DNA from: Ifrita kowaldi
Taxonomy: Eukaryota; Chordata; Aves; Passeriformes; Cinclosomatidae
Length of the DNA: 64,000 nucleotides
Direction: 5' to 3'
Assembly: GCA_013398055.1 (NCBI GenBank)
Contig: VZRS01010750.1
Span: 372,001-436,000, forward strand
Position 1 is the first letter of the stretch; the number at the start of each line of letters is the position of its first letter. The notes under the pieces were generated by a model. The model did no database searches. It saw only the letters and a program-made list of their open reading frames with translations, and had not been told where the DNA came from. A program made the translations under genes and the position numbers. Shown here in pieces: positions 1 through 11,053 of the stretch.

Positions 1-3000
1 ATGATAACATCTCTTTGGGAACTTTATGTTGTATTTGGGCAAAAAGGGGAATATAAGATCATTGATATCTATCTACAGTCTGAACCTTGAAAAAAGATTG
101 AATTAAAGGAATGGATCAAAATCAGGCTAAAACCTTTAAATGCACCCAAATGAAAAAATAAGCTTTGATAACCATCAGAAAATCTGGTAAACTGTTTCCT
201 TGCCTCATTTTAAGGCAGAAAAAAATTGTGGAGCGCAGCTGGGAAGAAAGACAGCAAAACGAAAAATCATCAACCAGCAGAAAAGTATCAGTTGAAATAG
301 CAGAACATCATGCGAACATCTGAAGATTTTGGATGCAACCACTTGTACAAATGTCTGTTTGGGCTCTTTTCATGGCTCTTCCCACTAATGCGAATGGGGT
401 GGGAGGAGACTGCATCCCCACCTCTTCCCTCTGCTCCTAAATAGCATGCAAGCATGTGTCATAAGGAAGAGATTTTGCTTCCGGGTTCATTGTCCAGAAG
501 AATGCCAAAAGAAAGGATGACACTGAGACAAACACATTAAAGTACTCCTTTGGATGTTTTGAGTCATCCAGTAAGAGTCAAACTCTAGTTACTATAAAAT
601 ACTGGTGAAATACAAAACTGAACACATTTTGATGGGTGGCTGCTTTAGGAGATGGCACATTTTTTTAAGATCCTAGATTCTGATGTGTTAAAGGTTGGCC
701 TTTTCTGGCCTAAAAGATACCTCTGGTAAGAGATTCTTATACCACAAACCACTTACAAACAGAATAGTTGTAAGTATGCTAAAAGACATAATTTGAAAAG
801 CAGTTTGTGAGCATTTCTTCAGGAACCTAGCCTGAGATGAAACAGCAGATGACAATCCACTCCAATTGCTCAAATTTCCTGAGTGCATCTCTCTAAGCAC
901 TACGGATTTGCACATGCCTTTGGCTACAGCCAAGCAGAATGTGTGCTTCTGCCATAAAGTTTTATTAGGAGAAGGGGGATGTACTGCCTGAAATCTAGCC
1001 TTGTAGATGACATACAACAACAAAAAACCTTCCAGAGCATACACACAGTAAAATGAGGTCAGATTGGTTTTCTTAAGAACACACCATCACAAGAAACTGC
1101 AGGTCTATTCTCTTCCGGCTACAATTGCCCAGTCTGGCCACTACTGTACCAACAGCTGTACAGCTCTGTAACTAAGTTTAAAAGTTTAAGGAGAGCTGGG
1201 TCAACTCTGAAAATGAAGTTAAGTTGCTTCCTCTTTTACCTTTCAAAACACTTTATCACACGCACTCAGCTTTACCGCTGCCACAGCTGTTGCCACACTG
1301 ATCTGTGTATTTATTTTAATAAGGTGAGTAAATAAAAATGGGTAACAGTGTAGTACAGGGGAAACATCCTTCCAGCTCTTCACTATTTCCAGCAATGAGT
1401 GTTTAAGTGTGAAGGCTCAAAACCCAAAAAGAGACAAGTTTGGTCAGAGAGTCAATGCCCTCAGCTATTTCCTACACACATTATTCCCTCCCCTTCAAGG
1501 TCCCCTCAAGGCACAGTACATATCCTATAGTGTCCTTCTATGGTCAGGATAAAGAACTGAACCAAGCCTATACAATATACATAACTTGTGTGCAATAAAT
1601 GACAATACAAGTGCTTTGAATTCCTTACTCTGCATATATGGCTATGTTTTAGTACAGCATTCACATTTACATCATAATTTCCACGGCTCTATATAAACAT
1701 GCATGAAGATAAACAGGCACTCTTCCCATGCAGAACTGGAAGAATTCACCCAGAACCTTTGCTCTGTAAATTATTACAGATGTATTTTAATAAAGCCATA
1801 AAAGATATTAGCAAGTGTGCTGGGAACTTTAGTTTTAAATTATTATGACCTGTTACTCTAACAGAAGTTATTAATATTATTTAACCCCACTGGTGTACTT
1901 AAAATGAAAATAGTTTCAAGTTTTTTTTTTTATAGGTTTTGTCTCTGTGATAATTTTTCCAGAATACCCTTCCTGTTTAGCCTATTGGTCTCTAGCTTTG
2001 TATATACAGAGAGATACCAAAATAAGCCAGGCTTTCAAATTATCCTATTTTTCAGAATAAAAAGCAAGCAGCAATCTAAGAATGCTTTATTAACCTTTTC
2101 ACTCCAAAATACAGAAAGATTCATTTGTAAATTAAATAGCATGTCAAAAAATTCCAAGGAAAGCAACATCCACCCTTGCTTTTACCATTTTATGATTTCA
2201 GAAACAAACAAACAACAAAAAAAAAAAAACAAAACAGGAATCTATTAGTTGCTGCAATTCTTAGCAGTTCCATTAAAATAATACTCAAATTTGTTGAAAA
2301 AACAAATTCTAGAAAGCTTTCCATGCTGCATATATATACAACAAAATAGAAACAATGGTTTTCATGTCCTCTGCAAAGGGCAGAAATGACAAACTCAGAG
2401 AGGTTCAGCATGGCCTTGCCTAGGACACTAAACAGTACATGCAGGAGGGCCTCTGCACCAACCAAGTGGAATGGAGAGCTAACAGAGCTCGCTGAGGTAA
2501 GGCAGACGTGTGGTCAGCAAGCTTGAACCCAATCTCAAACCCACCTACCAAGGGCAGTTCTGCTAACAGAACTTAAGTCTGTGTCTTTCAGGACTTTCAT
2601 CATGCTTTCAAATTTTTCAGGACATGTTTTCCATACAAATATAACCAGATGCAACATTCCAGCACTGGTCTTAACATGCTCCTACCCCTCCTCTCCCAGG
2701 TAGTACCAGCCCTCCCTGACACTGCCCTACACCTGAATCCCCTTTGTCTACAGGACCTTCCTCACAAACCTCTGTGTCTTCCCTCAGCCACAGCTTTACA
2801 AGATAAAAATTTTCCATTCTGTACACACATCCAAGCATTCCTTGTTCCTCAACACATGCACACAAACTGCATTCTAACAGACTCATGTTACCATGATTTC
2901 AGCCATGCTTTAAACTTCATCCTTTCTTCATCAATCCAGCAATCACTATTCATCATTTGCCATTATTGCCTGTATGTTTACACACAGACAATTGACCAAA

Positions 3001-6000
3001 ATGGCAAGCATACCACACCTGATGCAAATGGTGGGGAAGTCCCCACAAGCTCTCAACCATTGACAGTGGCCTCTAGTCATTACTTCTGAGTGCTGGCAGC
3101 TCACCAGCTCTTTATCCATTTTATTGTTACTGTACAGTCCAAATTTTAAAATTAATTTTAGCTGAATAACAGTAAATCATGGACCTAACCAAATTTAAAT
3201 GTTAGCTAGATAAATAGTGTGCTTTCAGTTTGACAGCCAAGACACAAAAACAAAACAAGCAATACACTGCTTCAGGTTAACTGTTTCCTTTTGGCAAGAG
3301 CATAAATAATACAAAACTGGTCCAGCAGTAAAGTAAGTGATGCAATTTTAACTGGAGGCAGTGTAACCAGCTCCACACACAATGACAGCAACACAGCCTA
3401 CCAAACAATTTTTTATGTATTTCTATGTACATGAAAGATCTGTGGTTTTTAATATAAGCTTTTAGGCTTGATCCCTTTTAAAGTAGACAAAACCATGGGG
3501 CCAGAGTCTAAGCAGAGATGGTGATATGGTAAAGCCAAGTACAGAAATGTCCTCCACACTGACCTGGTACAGTGACAAACCGAAAATACAGGTAATTTAA
3601 AAAAGAAAGTTTTAAACATGTTCAACTTAAAACTACAGAGGAGTCTCATCAACAAGCTGTGAGTGCCTGAGAGGCTTTAAGATGTTGGTGACCCAGGTGC
3701 TTATCTCCTGCCAGGGATAAGGAGGCTGTAAGAAAGGACAAAAAAAGGGGCTATGTTCTCTGCCCAGGACCCAATTCCCAGCCTCTGCATCAGCACAAGG
3801 CACCCTAAAACAAATGTGAGTTCAGGTAAGGGAAGTGAACTGAGGTGCAGGTATTGCCAGCTCTTCCATACAGACTGCAATCTGAGGGGTGGGGAGAAGC
3901 AACCAGCTGGCAGCATCTTAAACTACAGCATTTAAGGCTTCCAGAGTACATCTGTCAGAGACATTTGTGAATAAATTTCAGCATAAGAGTTTGTAGAATT
4001 GAGAACTTCATATGTAAAGATTACAATGAAAACACAATAGATAAAAGCACAAAAAGCTACAAAGGCTGATTGATAATGTAAATGTGAGAGGGAATTATCA
4101 TGGGTAAACTTAACCTTTTCTTCATTTACACCACACAGCACAGCCGGAGAGAAAACAATTGAGACTTCGAAATCTACATTTTCAACCCAATCTGCTTCCC
4201 CAATATAAAAAACAGTTCATGACATAAAAGGTTATTATTTTTTTCCAATATTTATTTTATTTCAATAGAAATATATGAGGATTAATTCAGCTTTCTGGCT
4301 AGAGGCAACCAACTACAGATGATGCAACCCCATTTTTATTTCGTTGTCTTACCTAAGACTAGAAATAACAGCATTAATAAGTGACAACAAACTTGTGTAG
4401 AAAATGGTGTGCTTCAGCGTGCCCTCTGGATTTTAACTCTCCACTACCACACCAAACACTAACCTACTGCCAATATTTGCCCTTTTCCACTCTCACATTT
4501 CTCCTTTCAAACAGAAGTGACTTCTCCACCATAAGTTTCTGCTGTCAGAACAGTCTTTCCCCATTTATCCAGCTCAACATCTAGTCCTGGATTTCTACTG
4601 TACCCTTCCTTTCCTATCTCCCATGCTTCTTTACAAACACTGCTGGATTTACACTGGCCAATTCATCAGCCTTTCTTCCCAATTCTGCCGCATTTTTGAT
4701 TGTAAAACATACTGAGTGAAGGATGATGACAAGAACAACCACAACACATGCATGAACAATATCTTGATGATGTATGATTTATCATACTTAAAACTGCAAA
4801 AAAATCTCGAGACACAATAAACTGTTTTGTGCAAAGCTCCACTGTCACTATAGAGTGCATTTAGAGGCAGAATCAAACTTAATGCTGATTTTTAGCCCTG
4901 TGGCTAAAAAAAACACAAAAAAAACGAGAAACAAAGGAATTAGCACTGTTCATGTCAGGAATGCCTCAAGTATTTACTCAACCTACTGAATTACAAGGGT
5001 ATCTATGCGCAGCCAGTGATGCAAAATCACCTGGGATTCCATGCCATTTTCCCATGACCTTCAAGCATAATTCTAAAGAATAAAAATGTATCAGGAATCA
5101 CACGCTGTTGCAGATAATTCTGCAATATTAAAGCTGCATTAATGCAAGTCCTACATGGAAACACACACAAAAGAACTTTTTATTCTTGCGTAGCCATACC
5201 GGTGACCATCTATGTTTGTCACTACATGAAACAAGAGCCCCTTCCTCTACAGCAAACAACAGATTTTCTCCTTCTTATTTTGTTTTCAAAAGAAAAAAAA
5301 ATTGTTACTTGTTCATTTTGTGTGTCAAAAATACTTCAAGAATAAACCTGATTATTAAAGAGCTGTAAGACACATTGTGTTTCATCTCCTCTACCAACTA
5401 TGCCATGATGTTTACACTGTACATAATACTGCAATGATATATTGGATCATCAGGTTTGTTAACTAAAAGCAGTTTCACTGGGCCTATGATTGATAAACTA
5501 CGGGAGTATTAAAACATTAAAAATGTTAATCTTTGTAATAATCTCCCGAAAATTTTTTGTATTAATTTAAACCATGGATCATTTTAATATTTAATCATTG
5601 CAGACTTCACTTGGAATGAGGATACCCATTCACTGAAAAGCACTTCATTTTTTATTGTGAAAAATGATCAGCTAGTATTTATTCTGTAAATCTCTTCACA
5701 TTTTTTCCTCAAGCAAATAAACCCACAAGCAAATGAAAAAATCCACAAGAGCAGAAAAATTTAAGGCAGAGTTTGTGTCAGAAAACATTGACTTTTGCAC
5801 TCCTGTTTCCCAGGAGTAACTGCATTACAAGAGTAGAATTGTATGAGAGTCGGAGGATTGAGGGAGGCTTCTACTGCAAGTGGAAATCACTGGCTTCTTT
5901 GTCTACACCTTACAACCATCTATGTTGCATTCTCTTTACGTATCTCATAACATGTAAACATCATAATTCACTTAATCTTCACAAGTCCTGAACAGAGTGA

Positions 6001-7227
6001 CTCAGCTCCCTACAATGATATTAAACTGGTGTAGGCTTTTTAACAGGCAACCCAATTTTGTAACGTTAGCCCACTCCTATCCTCTCCTGTAATTCACAGC
6101 TTAATGCCTCCACAGCCTTGCTTAATGCAAAATTTAGAATAATATGGAAATATCCCAAAGAAAAAAATCCCAACTTCCTAGTTATGATAAAAATCTCACA
6201 GAAACTCTGTAATTCTAATTGTGATTAACAATAACTAATCGTGATGGTATCAACTCATTTTGAAAGGTATTTAAAATTATCTAACCAAAACTAATTCATG
6301 GTCTAGAGAAATGAATTTCACAGAAAAATGCAAATACAATATCTTCCCCACGCTGCAAAAAAATAACCCAAAGAAAACAACCCTTGTCTTGTTTTCTACA
6401 TGGCATCTACTAAACTGGATGTTTCCTGGAGCTACTGCTGCAAGGTAACTGAGCTTCAGTTGCCTTTTAGAGTGGGCTGCAAGAACTTGGCTGAAATGTT
6501 TGAATTAAGTAAGCCCTAAAGATATCCTGGGCTGCACCACAGGTTAATATATTAGCTTACATGACTAGACTTCATTCTGTATTTTTGACCAATAGTAAGG
6601 TAGAAGATTTTCAAACTGACACACAAACTGGCTTCCTTATCCAAAGAGGTTGCATGAGCTACAAAATCACAGAACTGGCAGAAGCGAGTGTTGGCATCTT
6701 TCAGTGCATATAAACTTACCCTGCATAGTTCAAATTCATGGAAAAAAACCACAACCAACCAAAGAGCAGCAATAAAGGTGCTGCCTTTACTCCTCGTTTT
6801 ATGAGGAAAGTATGTATCTCCTTGCATATTACCTTTTGCTAAAGTATGTTCTTAAGGAACGACCTATGGAAAAATCCTGGTCATTCAATGTGATGCAGTA
6901 ATAAACTCTGGAACTCAGCTGCTTGTATCTGAAATGGAAGGCAGTCCTGTTCACATCGAAAAAAACACATATATGTCTTTGCATGAAATCCAATACAAGA
7001 CTTAAAGCTAATTACATAAGGAATTTTACCACTGTTAACAGGCATCTCTGCTTTAAAAATCTGATTTGAAGTAATCTTTCAAAACCTAGATGTCTGAAGA
7101 GCTCTCACGTTTGCACTGAAAAAATATTTTCTATATTGTTTTTACAGAAACAAAATAATATTTTAAGCACAATAAGAAGTCAGTTATAGAACACTGCGAT
7201 AATCTCTTCTTGGCTACATAAATCAAA
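1..7227. other. AT-rich non-coding stretch, no gene recognised
   Basis: No open frame here resembles a known protein. The longest are a plus-strand frame of 146 codons at 2649-3089 and a minus-strand frame of 118 codons at 688-1044, both unremarkable in composition. Scattered poly-A/poly-T runs are present (for example near 1920 and 2217). If the CpG island at about 8.6 kb drives a minus-strand transcript, this stretch could be its first intron, but I see no convincing exon. Confidence 0.6.
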
Positions 7228-7332
7228 TTCACAGAATACCCAGGATTGTTGATGGACCTCTTGAGGCCATCGACTTGTGCTCATCTACTCTTGCTCAACC
7301 AGTTTAGCTAGAAGCCTATACATAAATTATAT
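7228..7332 (-). mobile_element. CR1 LINE 3'-end fragment (decayed)
   Basis: Read on the plus strand, the segment follows the reverse complement of a CR1 3' end: an 'attcacagaat' start, then 'ggacctcttgaggccatc', then 'cttgctcaacca'. It therefore lies in minus orientation. It is about 100 bp, strongly 5'-truncated and heavily mutated, as expected of an old insertion. No coding capacity remains. Assignment rests on remembered consensus text, not on an alignment. Confidence 0.6.
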
Positions 7333-8010
7333 CTGAAGTACTCACATCTTTCCATCTTCCATGAAGACAGAAATCCTACTGAATAAATTATATTATTTCA
7401 GGATGAAAGATAAACATGTCAACAAAAAAATTGGCCAAATTTTTCTTTAAGTCAGCAGACACGCTATTTTCTGAACAATGAAGTTTATCTCCAGTCCATT
7501 TTATACCAAAAAGTGATTCACCCAAAGATGACAGCCAAACAGCAGTACTTAAGAAATGGTTCCAGTTCCCCCATATTTGTAGTACTTTGTGTATCTCTTA
7601 AATATCACTTCACACAGTTTTTCACTATAGACATCCCCTATCAGTAGCAAAGGCTGGATTAGAACTCAGTGTATCTTTAACAGCAGGTACCCTTCCATTC
7701 TGATTAGCTCTTCAGGAATGAGCCTGGGCCCCAACAGGAAAGAACTCAGTAGCATGTAATTGAGTTACTGAGTGTGAAGGTGTGTGCTGCATACACAGCC
7801 CCACTACACCATAAGCTCTTTCAGAGGGGGCTTCTGGTACTACTATGAACTGTCCTTGTAACTGTGTGGGCTGATGGAAGGTAGAGCAGCTTGCGAGCCG
7901 CATGAACAGAGTGGCAGAGAATCCCCTGCCAACACTTCACATTTAGAAGTTTTGCAGCTCACATATTCTCACATATTTCTGTCCAGGACTTTCTGAGCAC
8001 AGGCATGACC
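7333..8010. other. Non-coding flank of the CpG island
   Basis: No recognisable gene or repeat. Base composition rises in GC from about 7.7 kb towards the island. Short frames on both strands (63 codons on minus at 7712-7903) look like chance. Confidence 0.55.
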
Positions 8011-8565
8011 AGAGCCGTCTGCAGAGAACACAAAGGAGTCCAATGTACCCGGAACACATCACGCCTGGAAGGCAAACACAGCCAGCTCAACAACTCCGGG
8101 TTGGATCAGATTTACTGCACACCCACAGCCGGCCGAACACATCCAGCAGCACTACACAGCCCGCTCTCACTGCGCGTGGGGGGTCAGCACACACAGAGCA
8201 GCGGATTATCCCGCTCCAGACACCCTAACATCCCACACAACACAGAGTTTCACACACACACCCAACCACACCGCACGGGCCGGCAGCATATGAGCAGTCG
8301 TGCCCACGAAGGAAAACCCTGAGCTATCCTCGCATGGAGGCACCGCAGGCTTCGGCCACTTCGGCCCCGCTGGCGTGCCCGAGCCAGGCCTCGAACACGG
8401 CCTCACCGAGGACACCGTGGTGAGGAGTACGTTTCCCTCCAATTTGGCTGCCTGGTGAGGGTTTACACTTCTCCGGGCGCGGAAAAGCAGCCCTGGCAGC
8501 CGAAGGGTCTCGGTGCGGAGAAACGGAACATAAATCCCCACCCCGGGACAACGCACCGCGCCCGC

Positions 8566-8593
8566 TTTTCCCGCCCACGCCCAAAATGGCGGC
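8566..8593. promoter_or_regulatory. E2F-like and YY1-like motifs
   Basis: TTTTCCCGCCC at 8566-8576 matches an E2F-type site, and AAAATGGCGGC at 8583-8593 matches the YY1 pattern often found just downstream of start sites with an embedded ATG. On the plus strand that ATG opens a frame (Met-Ala-Ala-Ala-Ala) running into the assembly gap. Whether it is a start codon or only a YY1 site cannot be told here. Confidence 0.5.
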
Positions 8594-8639
8594 AGCGGCG
8601 CCGACCCCCGCCCACCCCCAGCCTCTCAGCCCGCGGTCC

Positions 8640-8680
8640 GGGGGCGGGGCCGCCCGGATTGACAGCGCGCTCCGGCCAAT
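8640..8680. promoter_or_regulatory. GC box and CCAAT (NF-Y-type) box
   Basis: A canonical GC box (gggggcggggcc, 8640-8651) is followed about 25 bp later by CCAAT (8676-8680), immediately left of the N run. This pair is a standard core-promoter arrangement. It suggests initiation within or just right of the gap for a plus-strand transcript, or near the YY1/E2F motifs for a minus-strand one. Confidence 0.6.
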
Positions 8681-8692
8681 CGCGGGGACGCG

Positions 8693-8739
8693 NNNNNNNN
8701 NNNNNNNNNNNNNNNNNNNNNNNNNNNNNNNNNNNNNNN
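8693..8739. other. Assembly gap (47 N)
   Basis: Undetermined bases sit in the most GC-rich part of the island, where short-read assemblies commonly fail. The true length may differ from 47. Confidence 0.98.
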
Positions 8740-8786
8740 GGCCGAGCCGCAGAGCTCCGCCTCCTCCCTCCTCTCTCGGCGGGGCG

Positions 8787-8794
8787 ACTTCCTG
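8787..8794 (-). promoter_or_regulatory. ETS-like motif
   Basis: ACTTCCTG on plus is CAGGAAGT on minus, an ETS-family core. It lies about 50 bp right of the gap, inside the CpG island, a common location for ETS sites at housekeeping promoters. This is a motif match only. Confidence 0.4.
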
Positions 8795-9083
8795 TGCTAG
8801 CGGGGCTCCCGCCACCTCCTGCCCGAGCGTCCCCGCCTCCCGGTCCCGCCCGCTCTGCCCCAGCCCCGCCGTGCTTGCGGTGGCGAGGTGGCCCCCGGCC
8901 GTCTATGGCCCTCGGGTGTGTAGCAGGGTTTCCCAGGGATGATGGTGTCGGGGAGGCTGAAAGCCGCGGAGTGTTTCAAGATACCTCACTCACCCTCCGC
9001 TCACTTTTTACCACTGTATTTCTTGCCTGTTCCAGTAATGTCGCTCCAGACTCGTAGAGCAAAAAGCAATCAGTCACTTTCAC

Positions 9084-9178
9084 ATCGTAGAATCACAGGA
9101 TGGGTTGGGTTGGAAGGGACCGTAAAGATAATCTAGTTGCAGCACCCCATCATCCTCACTCATCACAAGGCCACTTCA
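9084..9178 (-). mobile_element. CR1 LINE 3'-end fragment
   Basis: The segment begins with the tell-tale 'atcgtagaatcacaggatgg' followed by 'gttgggttggaagggacc' and 'taatctagttgcagcaccc', the reverse complement of a CR1 3' end. About 95 bp survive, so it is a very short 5'-truncated copy in minus orientation. It sits only about 150 bp outside the CpG island. Confidence 0.85.
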
Positions 9179-10864
9179 ATGGGAATTTACATACAAAGTC
9201 CTGAAAACAAAACAGATGGCAAATTACAAACAGGCAATTTTTTGGCTACCTTGAGATGGTGCTGGGTCTTCTGCAACAGATAATTCCTTTACTTCCGTGC
9301 AAGAAGCAAGCCACTGACTCTTGGAACAGCTTACTGATTAGTATTGCAAGTGCATGCTTTGGTTCCTGCAAAATGGCATTTGATAACCAAGTGTAACACT
9401 CCCTTGTAAAGAAAGATACACAGAAAAAGAAATATTTGCATTTGTTTGCCTCTGCAGCTTTGGAAGTGAAAGCCATACCCAGCTGAACTTTCCCATCTTT
9501 CTAGATGACATGCATATAGAATAGAGAATAAGCCTGCAGAAAAGTTTATTAATCAGAGTTTGTGTCTTGCATGCATACCAAACCACAGTTTTCTCCAGTC
9601 ATTTCTATAGCAAGTTTAATAGATGCTTCACATGATACAGAAAGATAACCTATCCTGATTTTGTGTGATAAAACAAAATACTTTCTTTGTGCCCTTTTAT
9701 TTTGCCAAGAAATCTCACACTAAGGCTATTTAGCTGCTTTGAACGTGGCGGGTCACTAGACACGACCTTACATTTTCTTCCCAAGAAACCTCGTGCCCCT
9801 CTGGAACTGGAGTTACCACAACCACTATGGGCGCCTCCTCTGATTTTTCTAACTTCTCTGTTCAGAATTTTCAACGATAGTTTTATTTCATTTGTAAGCC
9901 TAACAGTAGGGCAGGAGTCATACATGTAAAATATTTTAATGCTTCATTTTGATTCTTTGATTGTTTTAATATAATTCAGTTAAGCCCAAGTCATGATTAT
10001 GCTCATGGGTATTTAAACATAGCATTATGTAAAAAACAGCAATCACATTCAAATAGACGTTACACATGATTTTTGGCTGCGGAATCACAACCAAAAAAAT
10101 CTCATGAAGAAATACCAGAATCAGTGTTCTTGGTTACATTATTTTGTATTATCTGAACCACTGCTAAAGAGTTTGTCCATGTGAGTCTTAGTAGCAAAAT
10201 ACTTCTGGTTCTAGTTCAGTTTCACCTAATTTGACCTAATCACAATACTCATTTCACTACTGAGTTGTTCTTCTAAGTGATAAACCAGTGTATGCGCAGC
10301 AGCCTCAATACTTAATCTGTAAAGAAGCCATAAGGAATTATGACTTCATGAAAAAGAGCTCTATGAGCACTGAGATGTTTTCATCGTTTTAGTTTCACTG
10401 TTTCATGTTTTTGTTCTTAATCCTCATTTTATGGGAAATTGTTTGTTTTCCACTGCAGTTTTTTTTTTTCTGCGAGAAGGGATTCACACTGGTCAGAATG
10501 GAATGGCCAGAAAGGCAGTTGACATTTGGATGATGAAGTCCTACTGACAAGCTTGCTGTGTGTTGTGGGATAAGAAGCAACCTGGGTGGAGTATATGTGT
10601 TCTAGGATATTTTTATGTGTTTCTTACAGGTATAAATAGAGATACCATTACTATTATGTGACTGTAACAGAAATGTATGTCAATCAGAGAGGAATTTTTG
10701 TTGATCTTGCCACACGCATCAGTTTTCTGTCATATCCCTGGATCAGTTTAGTATAAAACTTTAAATGTACTTTTAAATTACATAGCTTTATCTAACAATT
10801 TTTTAAAGTAAATGTATCAGCCATTGTTTTCAGTGACTGTCTTTTCTTGGTTTTTCTCCTGTTT
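9179..10864. other. Non-coding, with one CpG-bearing stretch open on both strands
   Basis: Mostly AT-rich with no recognised repeat. At 9650-9929 both strands stay open (91 codons on minus at 9650-9925, 80 on plus at 9687-9929), and the stretch keeps several CpGs unlike its surroundings. Neither translation resembles a protein I know. It could be part of a 5' exon of a transcript from the nearby island, or an old insertion. Confidence 0.4.
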
Positions 10865-11053
10865 TCATTCTTTCACAAGCTCTTCATCTTCTTCTGACAA
10901 TTTGACAAGAATCTGTCCCTTTTTGTTCTCATCATACGCAATGATTTTTAAGTTTATGATTTGTGAAACTTTTTTTAACAGAAGTGTAGTTAAGCCCATT
11001 GAAAATAGCTTTCCTTTTTTATTTATCTTTTGCAAAGCTCCAAGAAGTGGTTC
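10865..11053 (-). CDS. Possible terminal coding exon, protein not recognised
   Basis: On the minus strand a frame of 62 codons ends in TGA at 10865-10867. Its start was chosen at a possible splice acceptor: CAG at 11054-11056 preceded by a branch-point-like 'aactaac'. An in-frame TAA lies a few codons further upstream, so this would have to be an exon or a remnant, not a complete gene. The translation is hydrophilic and Lys/Leu/Ile-rich. It has a segment LKIIAYDENKKGQILVK followed by an acidic tail LSEEDEELVKE, which reads more like real protein than the chance frames around it. The polypyrimidine tract is weak and no clear AATAAA was found just downstream. I cannot assign a family. Alternatives are a degenerate processed pseudogene or a chance ORF. 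It is absent from simple ATG-to-stop scanning because it has no upstream ATG. Confidence 0.3.
   Translation of the reverse strand, partial: EPLLGALQKINKKGKLFSMGLTTLLLKKVSQIINLKIIAYDENKKGQILVKLSEEDEELVKE

Larger units (their letters stand above)
8011..8940. promoter_or_regulatory. CpG island, probable (possibly divergent) promoter
   Basis: This is the only strongly GC-rich, CpG-dense block in the window, and both flanks are AT-rich. The densest part (about 8330-8930) contains a GC box (8640-8651), a CCAAT box (8676-8680), a YY1-like motif (8583-8593), an E2F-like motif (8566-8576) and an ETS-like motif (8787-8794). Such a cluster is typical of a TATA-less housekeeping promoter in vertebrates. 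Motifs lie on both sides of the core, so transcription could leave to the left, to the right or both ways. A run of N at 8693-8739 removes part of the core and perhaps the start site. Open frames across the island (for example 8324-8815 minus and 8455-9057 plus) are long mainly because GC-rich DNA lacks stops; neither gives a protein I recognise. The gene driven from here is unknown. Confidence 0.8.

Noticed and set aside
2649..3089. 146-codon plus frame
   Set aside because: Composition is not protein-like, there is no domain, and the length is within chance expectation.
8324..9057. Long frames on both strands across the CpG island and N run
   Set aside because: GC-rich DNA is stop-poor and the frames pass through undetermined bases; no recognisable protein.
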